Assembly (NCBI GenBank): GCA_905182995.1
Contig: CAJJDP010000019.1
Span: 89,600-153,599, forward strand
Length of the DNA stretch: 64,000 bases
Source: Paramecium octaurelia
Lineage: Eukaryota; Ciliophora; Oligohymenophorea; Peniculida; Parameciidae
Reading direction: 5' to 3'
The translations under genes and the position numbers were made by a program. Positions 11,209-23,222 of the stretch are shown here, piece by piece. Position 1 is the stretch's first letter. Each line of letters opens with the position of its first letter. Below the pieces are notes generated by a model. That model saw nothing but the letters and a program-made list of their open reading frames with translations, was not told the DNA's origin and ran no database searches.

Positions 11209-13240
11209 TCATTCATCCAAATATAAATTTTTTCTTGTAAATTGTTACATTTTAAGACCATTTTTATATATTCCCATAAAAATGAATAAGAATTCTCCTA
11301 CTTCTTTTCCGAAACTATAATTCAAATCAATCCAGTTTCCATTTTTCTCTCCATCCTTATCATAACTACCCCCAGCACTATCAATAATGAAAAATAAGAA
11401 ATTACAGAATATAAAAGTCAAATTTAGGATCTTTTTTATACAAAATATTCCATAAGCCCTATTTCTTTCCATTAAAATACTCTCCTTTCATAATCACTTG
11501 ATTGTTGCTAATTTCCTCTAATAACTATACATTGTGAAATTTTCAATCAAATCTATCCATTCTCCAACCTTTAGTCCATTTTAATCATATATTCCTCCTC
11601 CACTAAATAGTAGAACTTGATACATCTATTAAAATCTGTCTTTTTCATGATCTCTAACTAAAATTTTCCACTTTTCTACTTTTTTCCCATCCAAATAATC
11701 TCCTGTTAAAATAACTTAGCATGAACTAATTAAATTATAATAGTGTACTTTTAGAAGCTTTAAAAGATTTCAACCCATTTTCCGTTCTTCATTCCTTAAT
11801 CATCATATTTACCACCTCCGCTGATTTATTTATATAAAGTGTACATTTTATTGAAATCTTTTTTTATTGTATACCTAAACTTAATTATCCATGACCCAAT
11901 CCTTTTTCCACAATCATATTACCCACTCTCAATGACTTGGCATTGTCTAAGTGAATAATATTATTTTTATTTATTTTACTTCCAAAAATTATCATTCATG
12001 TCTATCCATTTGCCAATTTTTCTTCCTTAAAGATCATAGTTTCCACCACCACTAAAATAATTTAATAGAAAATTACATAATTTTAAATTTATGTTTTAAA
12101 TTCAATCTAAATTATGAAGTCCATTTTCCTTATTTTATTCCTTTAATATACTCTCCTTCCAAAATGATCTAACAGACACTTCACTAAATAATTTATTTAC
12201 TTTCTAAAGTCCTCGTATAATTCTATCCACTTTCCAGTTTTTTATTCATTTTCATCATAGACTCCTCCTCCACTAAATTAATTTTGGATAACTAAATACA
12301 TTTTTGGATGAGATGGGGCAAATCTACTATCTTTAAATTCTATATCCCATTATCCTTATTTCTTGCCATTAGAATATAACCCTGTATATAAGATTTCATA
12401 TTCACTAATAATAAAATAAACTTAACGGTATAACTGATTATAATTTTCATAAATGTCTATCCAAAATCCATTTTTCAATCCCTTTTCATTATAATCTCCT
12501 CCACCTCTATTATCAAGTATTTTGATATATTACATCAACTGTCTTTCATAATAGAAACTGGATTGAAAGAATATATTCCATCTTCCAAATTTAACTCCAT
12601 TATCGTATTCCCCAACAAATGTTACCATTTGATCACTTTAATAAATTACTTTGATCATACATACTAAAATTATCATGTAGCTCAACCCAAATCCCATTTT
12701 TTTATCCATATTAATTATAAATACCACTTGCTCTAAAATTAATGTATTAATCTACATTTGTTTATCATATAGATAACAAGTCCACTCTCCCATTTTTACA
12801 CCTTTATTATAGTATCCTGAATAAGTGACCTAAGAAATACTGCTTTCAAAGCAAAACAGTTACTCAAAGTAATTTAGAAATTGCTCAACCCATTTTCCTT
12901 ATTTCAAACCATTTTCATTATAAAATCCTCCAACTTTTATATTTTCACCTCTCCAAAATGCGTTCCACTTTCCTACCTTTTTTTAATTCCCTTCATATTC
13001 TCCTTTCCATCTAAGATATTTAACATGCTCTAAATTCTTATAGATTTCTGGCTATAAATTACTCGATAACGCTCTATCTCTAAAGATAATATTAACATTA
13101 CTTTCTTAGTATACATCCATCTTAAATATAATGTATCCATCTATCTTTAGTGTATTGTACAAGAAAATTGGTCTTTTTTAAAGTTCTTTATCTTTATTCA
13201 ATTCCTTCTGCTTAGAATATTCCTTCTTGCCATCTCTCAT
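11209..13240 (-). CDS. Large repeat protein with GGG-Y-D/N...G-W-ID units (MORN-like)
   Basis: Starts at ATG 13240 (MRDGKKEYSKQKELNKDKEL) and stops at TGA 11209-11211. The body is built of about ten diverged units of the form GGG-Y-D/N-x-G-K-W-I/V-D/E, alternating with G-x-Y-x-N-G-x-K-x-G-x-W; examples are GGGIYDQNGLKVGEWID and VGGFYNENGLKQGKWVE. The spacing resembles MORN repeats, and this is a repeat family I have seen only in Paramecium-type proteins. Several introns are needed. One 23-nt intron (GTAGAT...TTTTAG) is clear, and another appears to end in AAG; I did not resolve all of them. The upstream 60% of the gene lies inside the first 1385-bp repeat and is therefore present twice in this sequence. 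Confidence 0.72.
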
Positions 13241-13775
13241 CACCTATGATTATAAATGAATATATTACATTTACAATATTTTTATACATTATCTTCACTT
13301 GCTTCAAGTGATTTCATAAATTTAATTTAATTTTACTCTAATTTGATTTTACGAACTAAAAATATAATTATGAAATATATTTAATTAATAACAAGTTATT
13401 TTGTCTTTTAACTTGACTCTATAATTAATTCTTAATTAAGACATAATTGATTCAAAATCTAATTATGATTATAATTGAAATACAAAACTATAAAATTTCA
13501 TAAAATATACTAAATATAATTGAAAAATAAATATTTCACTACTACTATTCCTATAATGATAAATATTACTATAAACGTATTTAATTATTTTAATGATATA
13601 AATGTTTTCATAGATACATAGGATACAATTTATTTTATGAAATCACTTAAGTGCTAGACAAGTTTATCATGATTAAAGATTTACATATTTTGGAAAATAA
13701 TTAGAATCATAATAAAGGTTTGAAAATAATAATCTATTAAAATTCTTATGTGTTTTATTCAAAAATATAATAATA
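12391..13775. repeat. 1385-bp exact direct repeat, copy 1 (probable unmerged contig end)
   Basis: Bases 12391-13775 reappear at 13777-15161, with only an N at 13776 between. Every line I compared was identical, introns and spacer included. This is best explained as two overlapping contig ends joined without merging, not a real tandem duplication. Confidence 0.93.
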
Positions 13776-13776
13776 N
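13776..13776. other. Single-N assembly gap
   Basis: One ambiguous base placed exactly between two identical 1385-bp blocks, marking a scaffold join. Confidence 0.98.
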
Positions 13777-15161
13777 AGATTTCATATTCACTAATAATAA
13801 AATAAACTTAACGGTATAACTGATTATAATTTTCATAAATGTCTATCCAAAATCCATTTTTCAATCCCTTTTCATTATAATCTCCTCCACCTCTATTATC
13901 AAGTATTTTGATATATTACATCAACTGTCTTTCATAATAGAAACTGGATTGAAAGAATATATTCCATCTTCCAAATTTAACTCCATTATCGTATTCCCCA
14001 ACAAATGTTACCATTTGATCACTTTAATAAATTACTTTGATCATACATACTAAAATTATCATGTAGCTCAACCCAAATCCCATTTTTTTATCCATATTAA
14101 TTATAAATACCACTTGCTCTAAAATTAATGTATTAATCTACATTTGTTTATCATATAGATAACAAGTCCACTCTCCCATTTTTACACCTTTATTATAGTA
14201 TCCTGAATAAGTGACCTAAGAAATACTGCTTTCAAAGCAAAACAGTTACTCAAAGTAATTTAGAAATTGCTCAACCCATTTTCCTTATTTCAAACCATTT
14301 TCATTATAAAATCCTCCAACTTTTATATTTTCACCTCTCCAAAATGCGTTCCACTTTCCTACCTTTTTTTAATTCCCTTCATATTCTCCTTTCCATCTAA
14401 GATATTTAACATGCTCTAAATTCTTATAGATTTCTGGCTATAAATTACTCGATAACGCTCTATCTCTAAAGATAATATTAACATTACTTTCTTAGTATAC
14501 ATCCATCTTAAATATAATGTATCCATCTATCTTTAGTGTATTGTACAAGAAAATTGGTCTTTTTTAAAGTTCTTTATCTTTATTCAATTCCTTCTGCTTA
14601 GAATATTCCTTCTTGCCATCTCTCATCACCTATGATTATAAATGAATATATTACATTTACAATATTTTTATACATTATCTTCACTTGCTTCAAGTGATTT
14701 CATAAATTTAATTTAATTTTACTCTAATTTGATTTTACGAACTAAAAATATAATTATGAAATATATTTAATTAATAACAAGTTATTTTGTCTTTTAACTT
14801 GACTCTATAATTAATTCTTAATTAAGACATAATTGATTCAAAATCTAATTATGATTATAATTGAAATACAAAACTATAAAATTTCATAAAATATACTAAA
14901 TATAATTGAAAAATAAATATTTCACTACTACTATTCCTATAATGATAAATATTACTATAAACGTATTTAATTATTTTAATGATATAAATGTTTTCATAGA
15001 TACATAGGATACAATTTATTTTATGAAATCACTTAAGTGCTAGACAAGTTTATCATGATTAAAGATTTACATATTTTGGAAAATAATTAGAATCATAATA
15101 AAGGTTTGAAAATAATAATCTATTAAAATTCTTATGTGTTTTATTCAAAAATATAATAATA
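13777..15161. repeat. 1385-bp exact direct repeat, copy 2
   Basis: Second copy of 12391-13775. It repeats the 5' part of the glycine-rich repeat gene on the minus strand from ATG 14626 down to 13777, where the frame is cut by the N. That truncated copy should not be counted as a separate gene. Confidence 0.93.
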
Positions 15162-15767
15162 ATACAAAGTTATTTGATAAGGTTGAGATTATATAAAATA
15201 TAAATAAAAAAAATTGGAATTAACCAAAAACATTTAAATTAAGGAAAATTAATAGCAATAGGGTTTTTCACTTTAGAGATTAGATTATTATTAGGGTATT
15301 GGATCATGAAATTTTTTGTTGAATTTGAAATTGCTTTGTTTTAAATTCTTCAAAAATGATAGAATTTATAGATGACTGAATAATTCTGAATTTCGCAATT
15401 ATATCTTTGTTTAACCATTTTACCAATGCAAAAGAATATGTCTAAGTTCTTTAATTATTACTTCAGATTATTCTAGGACTCAAATATCCTATAAAATAAA
15501 TAAGGAAGTGCACTATTTTGTATTTAAAAATGTTTGGAGGTAGAATTAAATATTGTGAGTAATTAATAATAATAATTTTCAAATTTAAATATATATATTG
15601 CTTATTAATTTATTTAGATTATTGATAATCCAAATAGATTAATTTTGAATTTTATGAAGTAGGTTCAAATTGATCGATTTTGATATCTAATTGATATTTT
15701 ATATTGGAATTATAATTATTATATACCAGAATAACAATAAAACCGTTCATGTTAAGTTTATCATGAT
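15162..15767. other. Intergenic, no gene seen
   Basis: AT-rich spacer between two minus-strand genes; nothing supported. Confidence 0.6.
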
Positions 15768-18223
15768 TCATTATATTTTACATTTATCGTTTTCTTCCTT
15801 GTCTTTAGAGATCTACTTCTCTGATTTCTTCATTGTATTCGAAGATGAATTTTGATTTTTTAGAATGGCATCAATGAATACCTGCCTAAGTTTTTTATGC
15901 TAATCTTCCAAAATAATCACATCATTATTATCCTCTAAATATTTCAAGATTATCAATGAATCTACTGTCCCTTTCTTCCAATAAGGATCTCTGCTATACT
16001 CTTCTTAACTATTTTCTAGTACAGATAATTTTTCCACAAATTATGTGAATTTAGACATAGGGATTTCCTTCATCCCAGGTTCCTACAATTTACTTAACTC
16101 TATAGCTGCAAATTATACTTCTTTCTCTAAATCTGAAGGGGTTATGGCAAATACTTTCATAATATTAGTCAAACGAATTATCCTTCTTTTAAACTTAGCA
16201 TCTTTTTGATATTCTATTCCAAAATCTAATGCAGAATTAATTATATTGAATGCCTCTCCAATAATTGGTAATTGCTCTAAAGCTTTTGATCCAACCTTAA
16301 AAACCTTCTATAATATGCTTGCAACCTTTTCTGAAGTACTTTCAACAAAGGCTTCTTTATTGACTTAAAATAGATTTGTAGAGAGTTCCTACATCGCATG
16401 CATATAGAAGTACAATCTCCAAAATAATGATTTATAATATATAAACTGATGCTTATTTCTTGGTTTCTTCAACTCTTCCATCATAAATTCTAGTTAGAAG
16501 TTATCTAAATTTTAAATCTTGTTAATCACTTGATTTTATTATTACAACTATTATTGTAATTATTTAAGTTGCTACTACATCTCTTAGAATTATTTGATCA
16601 TATTCTATTGCATTTCTGGTTTCTATGATTCATTGTTTGGTGAAACTATTATAGAAACTGACCTTCCGATTCTCTCAACTCTCTCGAAATATTCATTTGC
16701 TTAATTCTGATCTTATGCAGAAATCATAGGCAATTGGGATATTTGCTTTTTTGCTAATATGATGTCACGCTCTATTTCTTATAGAATCTAAAGTTTTATT
16801 TTAATGAAACTGATATTGCCATCTGACAAACCCCATTTAGTTTAATCCTCAGGTTGCATTCCTTCAATGTTTTTCAAAGCCTCATTGAAATATTAATGCA
16901 CTTTTTCATATTATAAATCCTGAAAATATAAATCACCTATTATAGTGAGATAAAGAGGATTGTTCGGACAGATTTCTAAGGCAGTAAAACAGTCTTTCAT
17001 TGCTTTTTCTTTTTCTTGCATTCTCCAATGCAATAGGCCTACGTTTTCATTAAATTTTCACCTCTATTTATGAATGCCCTAGAATCTTTTGGATTTATTT
17101 CTATTGTTTAAGTGTAGTCATCAAGTGCTTGCTGTCTCTAATCCAACTTATCAAATAAAAACCCTCTTTTCAAAATATTCAATACCACGGTTAAAATAAG
17201 CATTTGCATCGTGTTTGTTAATCTTTATGATTGAATTGCAATCCTTAACTGCTTTGCCAATCTAATCCATATCACAAAGCAAAAGAGCTATTCATTAACA
17301 AATATATACCTCTATTCAAATAAGCATTAGAATATTCTGGATTAATTTCAATAGCCTTGTCATAATCTTTTAAAGCTCTTTCTTTCTGATTCATATTGCT
17401 CAATAAAACACCTTATTATATCTCGATTTACCTCTATTCAAAAAAGTTATGGAATTTGTTGGATTTAACTAGATTGCCCTATTGTAATCTTAAAGAGCTT
17501 ATTCGTACTCTCCAATTTCCTTCAATAAAACTCCTAATCATAAATCTTTTATTCACCTCGATTAAAATATGCATTAGGATTATTTTGATTGATTTCAATA
17601 GCCTAATTATAATCCTTAAGTGCTTTTTCGAGTTAGCGAATTTCCTTAAATAGAAGAGCTTACTTTCATATTCTCAAGTTACCTCTGTGCAGAAACGCAT
17701 TGGCACAATTTTTATCAAGACCAATTGCCTTGGAGTACAAATCTAGAGCTTCATCTAATCTTCCTTTGATCTTCATCAATGAACCTTTGTTACTAAGAAG
17801 TTATAAAAACCTTTTTTGCTATAAGCCAACGCATAATCAGGATTCAATTTTATTGCCAGATCGCAATCCTCTAAAGCTTTGTCTAGCATTTAATTTTTCT
17901 AATAGATTGTAGCTATATCAGTTTTCGAAATACCTCTGTGATAGAAGCTGCTAACCAAACTTGGATTATGGAAGATGGCTTAGTTTAGATCATCTAATGC
18001 CTTAAGCTTTTCCTCTTTTTTAAAATGAATCAGTCCTAAATGTAATTAATATCACTCCACTACCTCTCAGTTAATAAGCTTCTGCATATTTTGGATCCAA
18101 TTTTAAAGCCTTATTTATCTCCTCCTATGCATGATCCATTTAATTATTCTATATCAACTTCTGCATATAAATATTACAGTTCTATTACTTCACTTTATTA
18201 AAGGTGATAAAAAGCAAGTTCAT
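15768..18223 (-). CDS. TPR repeat protein with Gln-rich coiled coil and unique C-terminus
   Basis: From ATG 18223 (MNLLFITFNKVKQQN) the first half is a row of at least eight TPR units such as NQKERALKDYDKAIEINPEY, with a short intron at the Gly codon between most units (for example GTAGTGGAG...TTTAG and GTATTTCG...TATAG). Near 16700-16500 a Gln-rich coiled coil follows (QQQLKQLQQQLQQQ). The last part is a helical, lysine-rich domain of about 230 residues ending at TGA 15768-15770. I do not recognise that domain. I did not place every TPR intron. Likely a soluble scaffold protein, by analogy with other TPR proteins. Confidence 0.8.
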
Positions 18224-19840
18224 TGTTTGGAGGTTCTGTTTTTGATTTATTTAAAATTATTGGCTTTTGCATATATGAATTTTAGTTTTATTATAAGAAA
18301 ACTTTAAAAGCAAAAAATCAATTGATTTTAATGATTAGTTAATTTTAATTGAGTAAGAAATGGTAATAATAATGATATGAGATATAGCTTTTATACAAAT
18401 GTGTCATCATTAAATTAACCTTTAAGCTACAATTATTAAATAATTCATTTATAAAGTCAAAGATCAAATTTATTAAATTGAAAGTTAAGAATTAAAAAAA
18501 AAGATCAAACTTTATTGATTTTCAACTTTATATTTTTTGATTGGAGTTAGTTTTTCATTATATAAACATATTAAGAAATTGTAGCACTATCATATTACTT
18601 CTATAAATAAGTTTAAAATGAAAGATTATAAAATTAATTAAACCTTTATGTTATTATTAATTATATAAACAAGAATATAATCATTATAATTTCTTATTTA
18701 TAAGATTAAATATTCTGTTTGGTTTTAGTTATTTTGTATATTTAGTAAAATTTATTTAATTTATGTTTAAAAAGCAGAAAAAGTATAGATTATTAGATGA
18801 AGGATGTAACAAAGTTTATTATAAAACATAAATAAATACATCTACTAGTTTAAATACCATAAATTAAATTATGATTACAATAAAAAGAAAGTTATAAATA
18901 ATAAGAATTAATTAAATTAATAGAACTCAGTATATATATTATGCATTGAATCAAGATTATAACACCTAAATATAGTTGTGACTATAATAAATTATGATAA
19001 TTAAATAAATTAATATTCACAATCAATATATTTTTTTATAATAATTATCATTCCTTTTCGTTTTGCTTCAAATTTCCGTAAGAATATTTAACTAAATTGC
19101 TAGGGAATTGGTAGAGGGTTGCAATAGTTAAATCATATTTCTGAGTTTTAAAATGCGGTGTATCTTCAATATCAACTTCTAAATAATTATGACAATTTTA
19201 TAATTAATTTATATTTGATAACATCAAATAATATTAAACCTGACTTCCTCATAGTTTGATGAATTTATTTACCTAATTTACAATAGTATGTGTTGATTTT
19301 AATGATTTATTTTATGACTTTAATTAAAATAATTATCATATCTTCTTAGAAACTTATATTAAACAAGACAATAATTTTAATTATAGTTTATTTGCCACAT
19401 TTATTAGAGTATATACACAATTCCAATAAATTAAGAAATTTTTTGAAATTATTTTGGTTTATAATTAGGTAATTTATCTCTAAAATATTTTTTGAAAATA
19501 TGAAATGTGGAAGATTATGAATTAAAACCCATAATTGGAGAATTAATGTGAATTTGAATATTAATACTGAAATATTCTATTTTTTATTATGTCATAATAA
19601 TAACAACTGAGACTCATTTCATTGAGGGAGCAGATGTGCATTTATGAAAAATTAAGAATTATGAGTACATTCTGAATATGCTATTATACATATTGTAGAA
19701 ATCAATATTAATTAATAACCTTTTTATATCAGGCTTGAGAATATCTTAATGATTAGGAAAAAATAAATCAAAATTTGCTTTCGTTGCTATTAATACTCCA
19801 TCCACTTAATTTTCTAAGTTGTTCCATTTATTTATTTTGA
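18224..19840. other. Long AT-rich intergenic region
   Basis: 1.6 kb with no convincing frame on either strand. Confidence 0.55.
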
Positions 19841-20689
19841 TTTATAAGATTTTTTTTAGGTTAAGGCTGCTTGCTAGATTCACTAACATATCTTTAGAAT
19901 GGTTTCTTGCTTCTCGCTGTGATTAATTATTAATGGGCTGAATCTTCAGTTTTAATGTGTTTTTATGCAACAAAATTTTTGAATGCTGAAGTTTAAGTTA
20001 CTTATTTGTTTCTTACATGTCTAATAGGTTCAGGATAAACATATTCAGCTATACTCATTTATCTCACAGGTGTTATTTATCTTGCATAGATTGAGTTATA
20101 TTTCTTTTTCTCTAAATAATTTTTATAATTATCAGGTGATTTTCTGATTAAAAATGCCTTTTCTTTCTTCTATTATCTTATCTCAGTTATCAAAGAATCA
20201 GTTATAATGACAGATGACTCAGTCTTAGAATTTAGTATAGATGACATTTGCTTGAAAGATCGCTATTACTCTAATTTTTCTTTATTATATTTTTGGGTAA
20301 TCGATTTCAAAGATAATTTTTAACCAAGGAGATATTCTCTTGCTTTTCTTTAAAATTCATAGACATACATTATGAAAATCAAAATATAATTTATAATTTA
20401 TTGTAAAAATTATATGAGAGAATATATGTTGTTCACTAATATAAAAAATTTAATTAATAAGAAAAACAGAATTTTCATTCAAATAAATTCCACATTATAT
20501 GTAATAATTAAGCTGAAAAAATATTCCATAAATTGCTAAATTTAATCTTTAAATGTTATTAATTTAGTTTTCATAAATTATTATAATGTTGAACATTAAT
20601 TGTTACGAAGATGGACTTAATATATTGATTGCATCAATAAAGAATCAAATGCATTAAACAATTAGGAAAAATAAATTCTAAATTTCTGA
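19841..20689 (+). CDS. Unresolved multi-pass membrane-protein-like frame (fragment or relic)
   Basis: 283 codons without TGA between TGA at 19838 and TGA at 20687. The first 160 codons look coding: alternating hydrophobic stretches (LTYLQNGFLLLAVINYQWAE, TYSAILIYLTGVIYLAQIE) and an acidic segment VLEFSIDDICLKDRYYSNFS. The last third looks like spacer and overlaps the next gene. There is no good ATG; an upstream exon may be missing, with an intron ending TTTTTTTAG just before 19860. It could be a decayed membrane protein. Family not recognised. Confidence 0.4.
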
Positions 20690-20975
20690 AATTAGAAAGA
20701 ATAATGGTGTTGAAATAAGATCTAATCTACTTTCTGCTCGATCTAACATGAGAAATTGCATTGAAAATTAATCTACATATCATTGTTACTCAAGATTGTT
20801 AGAAATCAAAAGGAGATACTCTCTTTTACCTTTAAAAAACAATCATTATAGATCTCCTAAAAAAGAAAAGTTAAAGCTTAAAACCAGAGTTTCAGACAAA
20901 GAGAATTTAATGAAATAAAAGTTTGAAATACGAGCATGGACTATTCCAGACACGAACCAAACAGATCAAAATTGA
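20586..20975 (+). CDS. Small basic protein, unknown
   Basis: Intronless 129-residue frame starting MLNINCYEDGLNILIASIKN and ending at TGA 20973-20975. It is rich in Lys, Arg, Asn and Ser, with basic clusters (RYSLLPLKNNHYRSPKKEKL) and no membrane segment or zinc ligands. TAA and TAG are used as Gln. Composition and clear boundaries suggest a real gene; no family recognised. Confidence 0.6.
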
Positions 20976-21140
20976 AAATATTTAAATTATATTTGTGTAT
21001 ATATTGTTCTATAATATTACCTAAGAAGCCTTTATAACTATAATATATAAATAGATAGCATTAAATTATAACAACTAAGTTGTGAATCATTAGAATATAG
21101 CATTAAAAGATTATTAATAATGATTAGACATGTAAAAGCA

Positions 21141-23107
21141 TCATTAGAGCTTTAAAATATTAATTGCATTCATAATAGTAGTTCCTAATTTTGCTGCCAT
21201 CATTTCAAAACTTTAATCCAATCCAACAATGGTTGAACTGCCAAGCATAATTTTATCCTTTTCCTACTTCAGTAGATTTCTTTGTTTAATTGGAACTTCA
21301 AATACAGCAATGACTTGATTATCATAAATAATTGGATGTATTAGAACTGGCAAGATCGAATCCAAATCTATGGTTTCATCGAACTCTATTGATTTTCTCA
21401 TGTTCATTACTATTAATTCCTTAATTTGATAAGTATAATTACTTTCTTGCGATCACAAACTTGTTTTGCAATGCCTTTTCTACTTAAAATAATCGGTTGG
21501 TCTAAAACTCTCCCCTAAGTAACTGCATTTTTATGAGTCATACCATCCCAGCTAGTTCCAATTGTTTTGTAAGTAATAAATGAGTCATTCTTAACAAAAT
21601 AAAAGGCTATCATTGAAACAGTTAAAATTGTCTCCATCCAATAACGTATATGTTTATACAACTCAAACTGGGTTTTACTGACAAGAAAATCATGAAAGGC
21701 ATTTTAAACCATAGAATCGAACTTTAGTGTAACTGACAGCAACCTAGTTTTTATTTAAGTTTTTATCAATTATTCGCAGAACTTAGCCAAAATTACGCCA
21801 TAATACTCTTCATCAAAAGAGAAGTAATCACTTACAGAATTGCTTATTTCTAAGATGCCTGATAATATTTAATTCTGGTTGAAGATAGGATAAAGGAGAC
21901 TTTGATTTGTGTACATGGCAACATGATTGGTATTGTCACATAAAAGGTTATAATCTCGTTTGTGCAAAGGCTTTTAGAATCGCAACACTTCACTGAAAGA
22001 TCCCTTATTAATTAAGACTCGTTAATTATTGCTTGAATAAAGGATTCCCATTTAAGCATCTAATATCCACAACCTCGTATTTTAACACATAAAGACATGT
22101 TTAAAATTATATTCAATGAACTGCATCTACTCTTAAAGAGTTTCAATCAATTATAAGGATATCAGCTATTTAAGCATCATGTTAAGTTTTTCTGAAAAGT
22201 CTTTAAATGACAAATATTAGGAGGTTACCAATTGAATGGATTCCTTGATTTATTTCTAAGTTGATTACATCACCTTTTAAGTAAACACAGTAGTTCCTTA
22301 TTCTTAGATATCATTCATGATATCTGCAAATTCTAGTTTAAGAGCATTGATTCTGAAATCTAAATTATCACAAGCTTAGTATCGAATTAAAATCTGAGTT
22401 GGATCATTTTATTTGTCATCTTGTTGAATCCATTCAGCTCTATCCAGAGCCAAATTTTCAAGTTCTCTTATTGATATTTTTTTTTTCATTAATTCGAGTT
22501 TTTAATTTAGTTTACTAATTCGTTGTTGAGATGATTTATATTGTTCAGTTAGTCGAGAGATTTCTTAATTCTTTAATTATAGTTCTCTTTTTTATCTTTC
22601 ACATTCTTTTACTAAGTCAGTTAATGTTTTTCTAATATTAACAGATTCATTAGGGAAATCACTTTCTAATATGATTTCTAACCTTTATTCTAAATTAGTT
22701 ACTTTATGATTTAAATCACCACTTAACTTAGTTTGTAATTAATATTAATGATAATTTAATTGATTTTGATGCATCAACTCATCAATTTTGGTCTTAAGAT
22801 TCTTATTTTAACCCTCCAAGTCATCATATTTAGTTTTCAACACTTAAAATTTCTATTCTAATTCACTATATAATTATTGAGCCTTCTATAATTAACGATC
22901 TTTATAACCCAATTCCAACTCACTTTAAGATGCCTTTTCTAGGCCTTTTGATAATATTTTAATGGTGTCCATAATTTTCATGATATCCGTATCCTTGCTG
23001 TTGTTTTCGACCATTTTTAATATCTACATATGTAACTATTGATAGAAGTGTTACAGTACATTAGTTAGTTAGGTGATATCTACGCTGGTGTTGGAATTTG
23101 GAGACAT
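21141..23107 (-). CDS. Coiled-coil protein with C-terminal GAF-like domains
   Basis: 647 residues after one 23-nt intron (GTAATTATACTTATCAAATTAAG, ending AAG); the spliced length is exactly 648 codons. Residues 30-300 are coiled coil (SKGLEKASQSELELGYKDRQ, NLKTKIDELMHQNQ). The second half has two GAF-like folds, judged from strands such as FMCQNTRLWILDAQMGILYS and LLYPIFNQNQILSGILEISN in the first, and LPVLIHPIIYDNQVIAVFEV in the second. GAF domains bind small ligands such as cyclic nucleotides, but no NKXnF-type signature was seen, so ligand and enzyme function are open. No kinase, phosphodiesterase or cyclase domain follows. Confidence 0.82.
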
Positions 23108-23222
23108 TATCTAAGTCTTTTTACAGGTTGTCTATGATAGCAAACTTGATAATTTTCTGTGCATAGGATGATAATTTTATTTATAAATTATATATTTATA
23201 TATATATTTAAATTATAACAGT

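Noticed and set aside
13777..14626. A second, truncated glycine-rich repeat gene
   Set aside because: Exact copy inside the first 1385-bp repeat around the N; an assembly artefact, not a paralogue.
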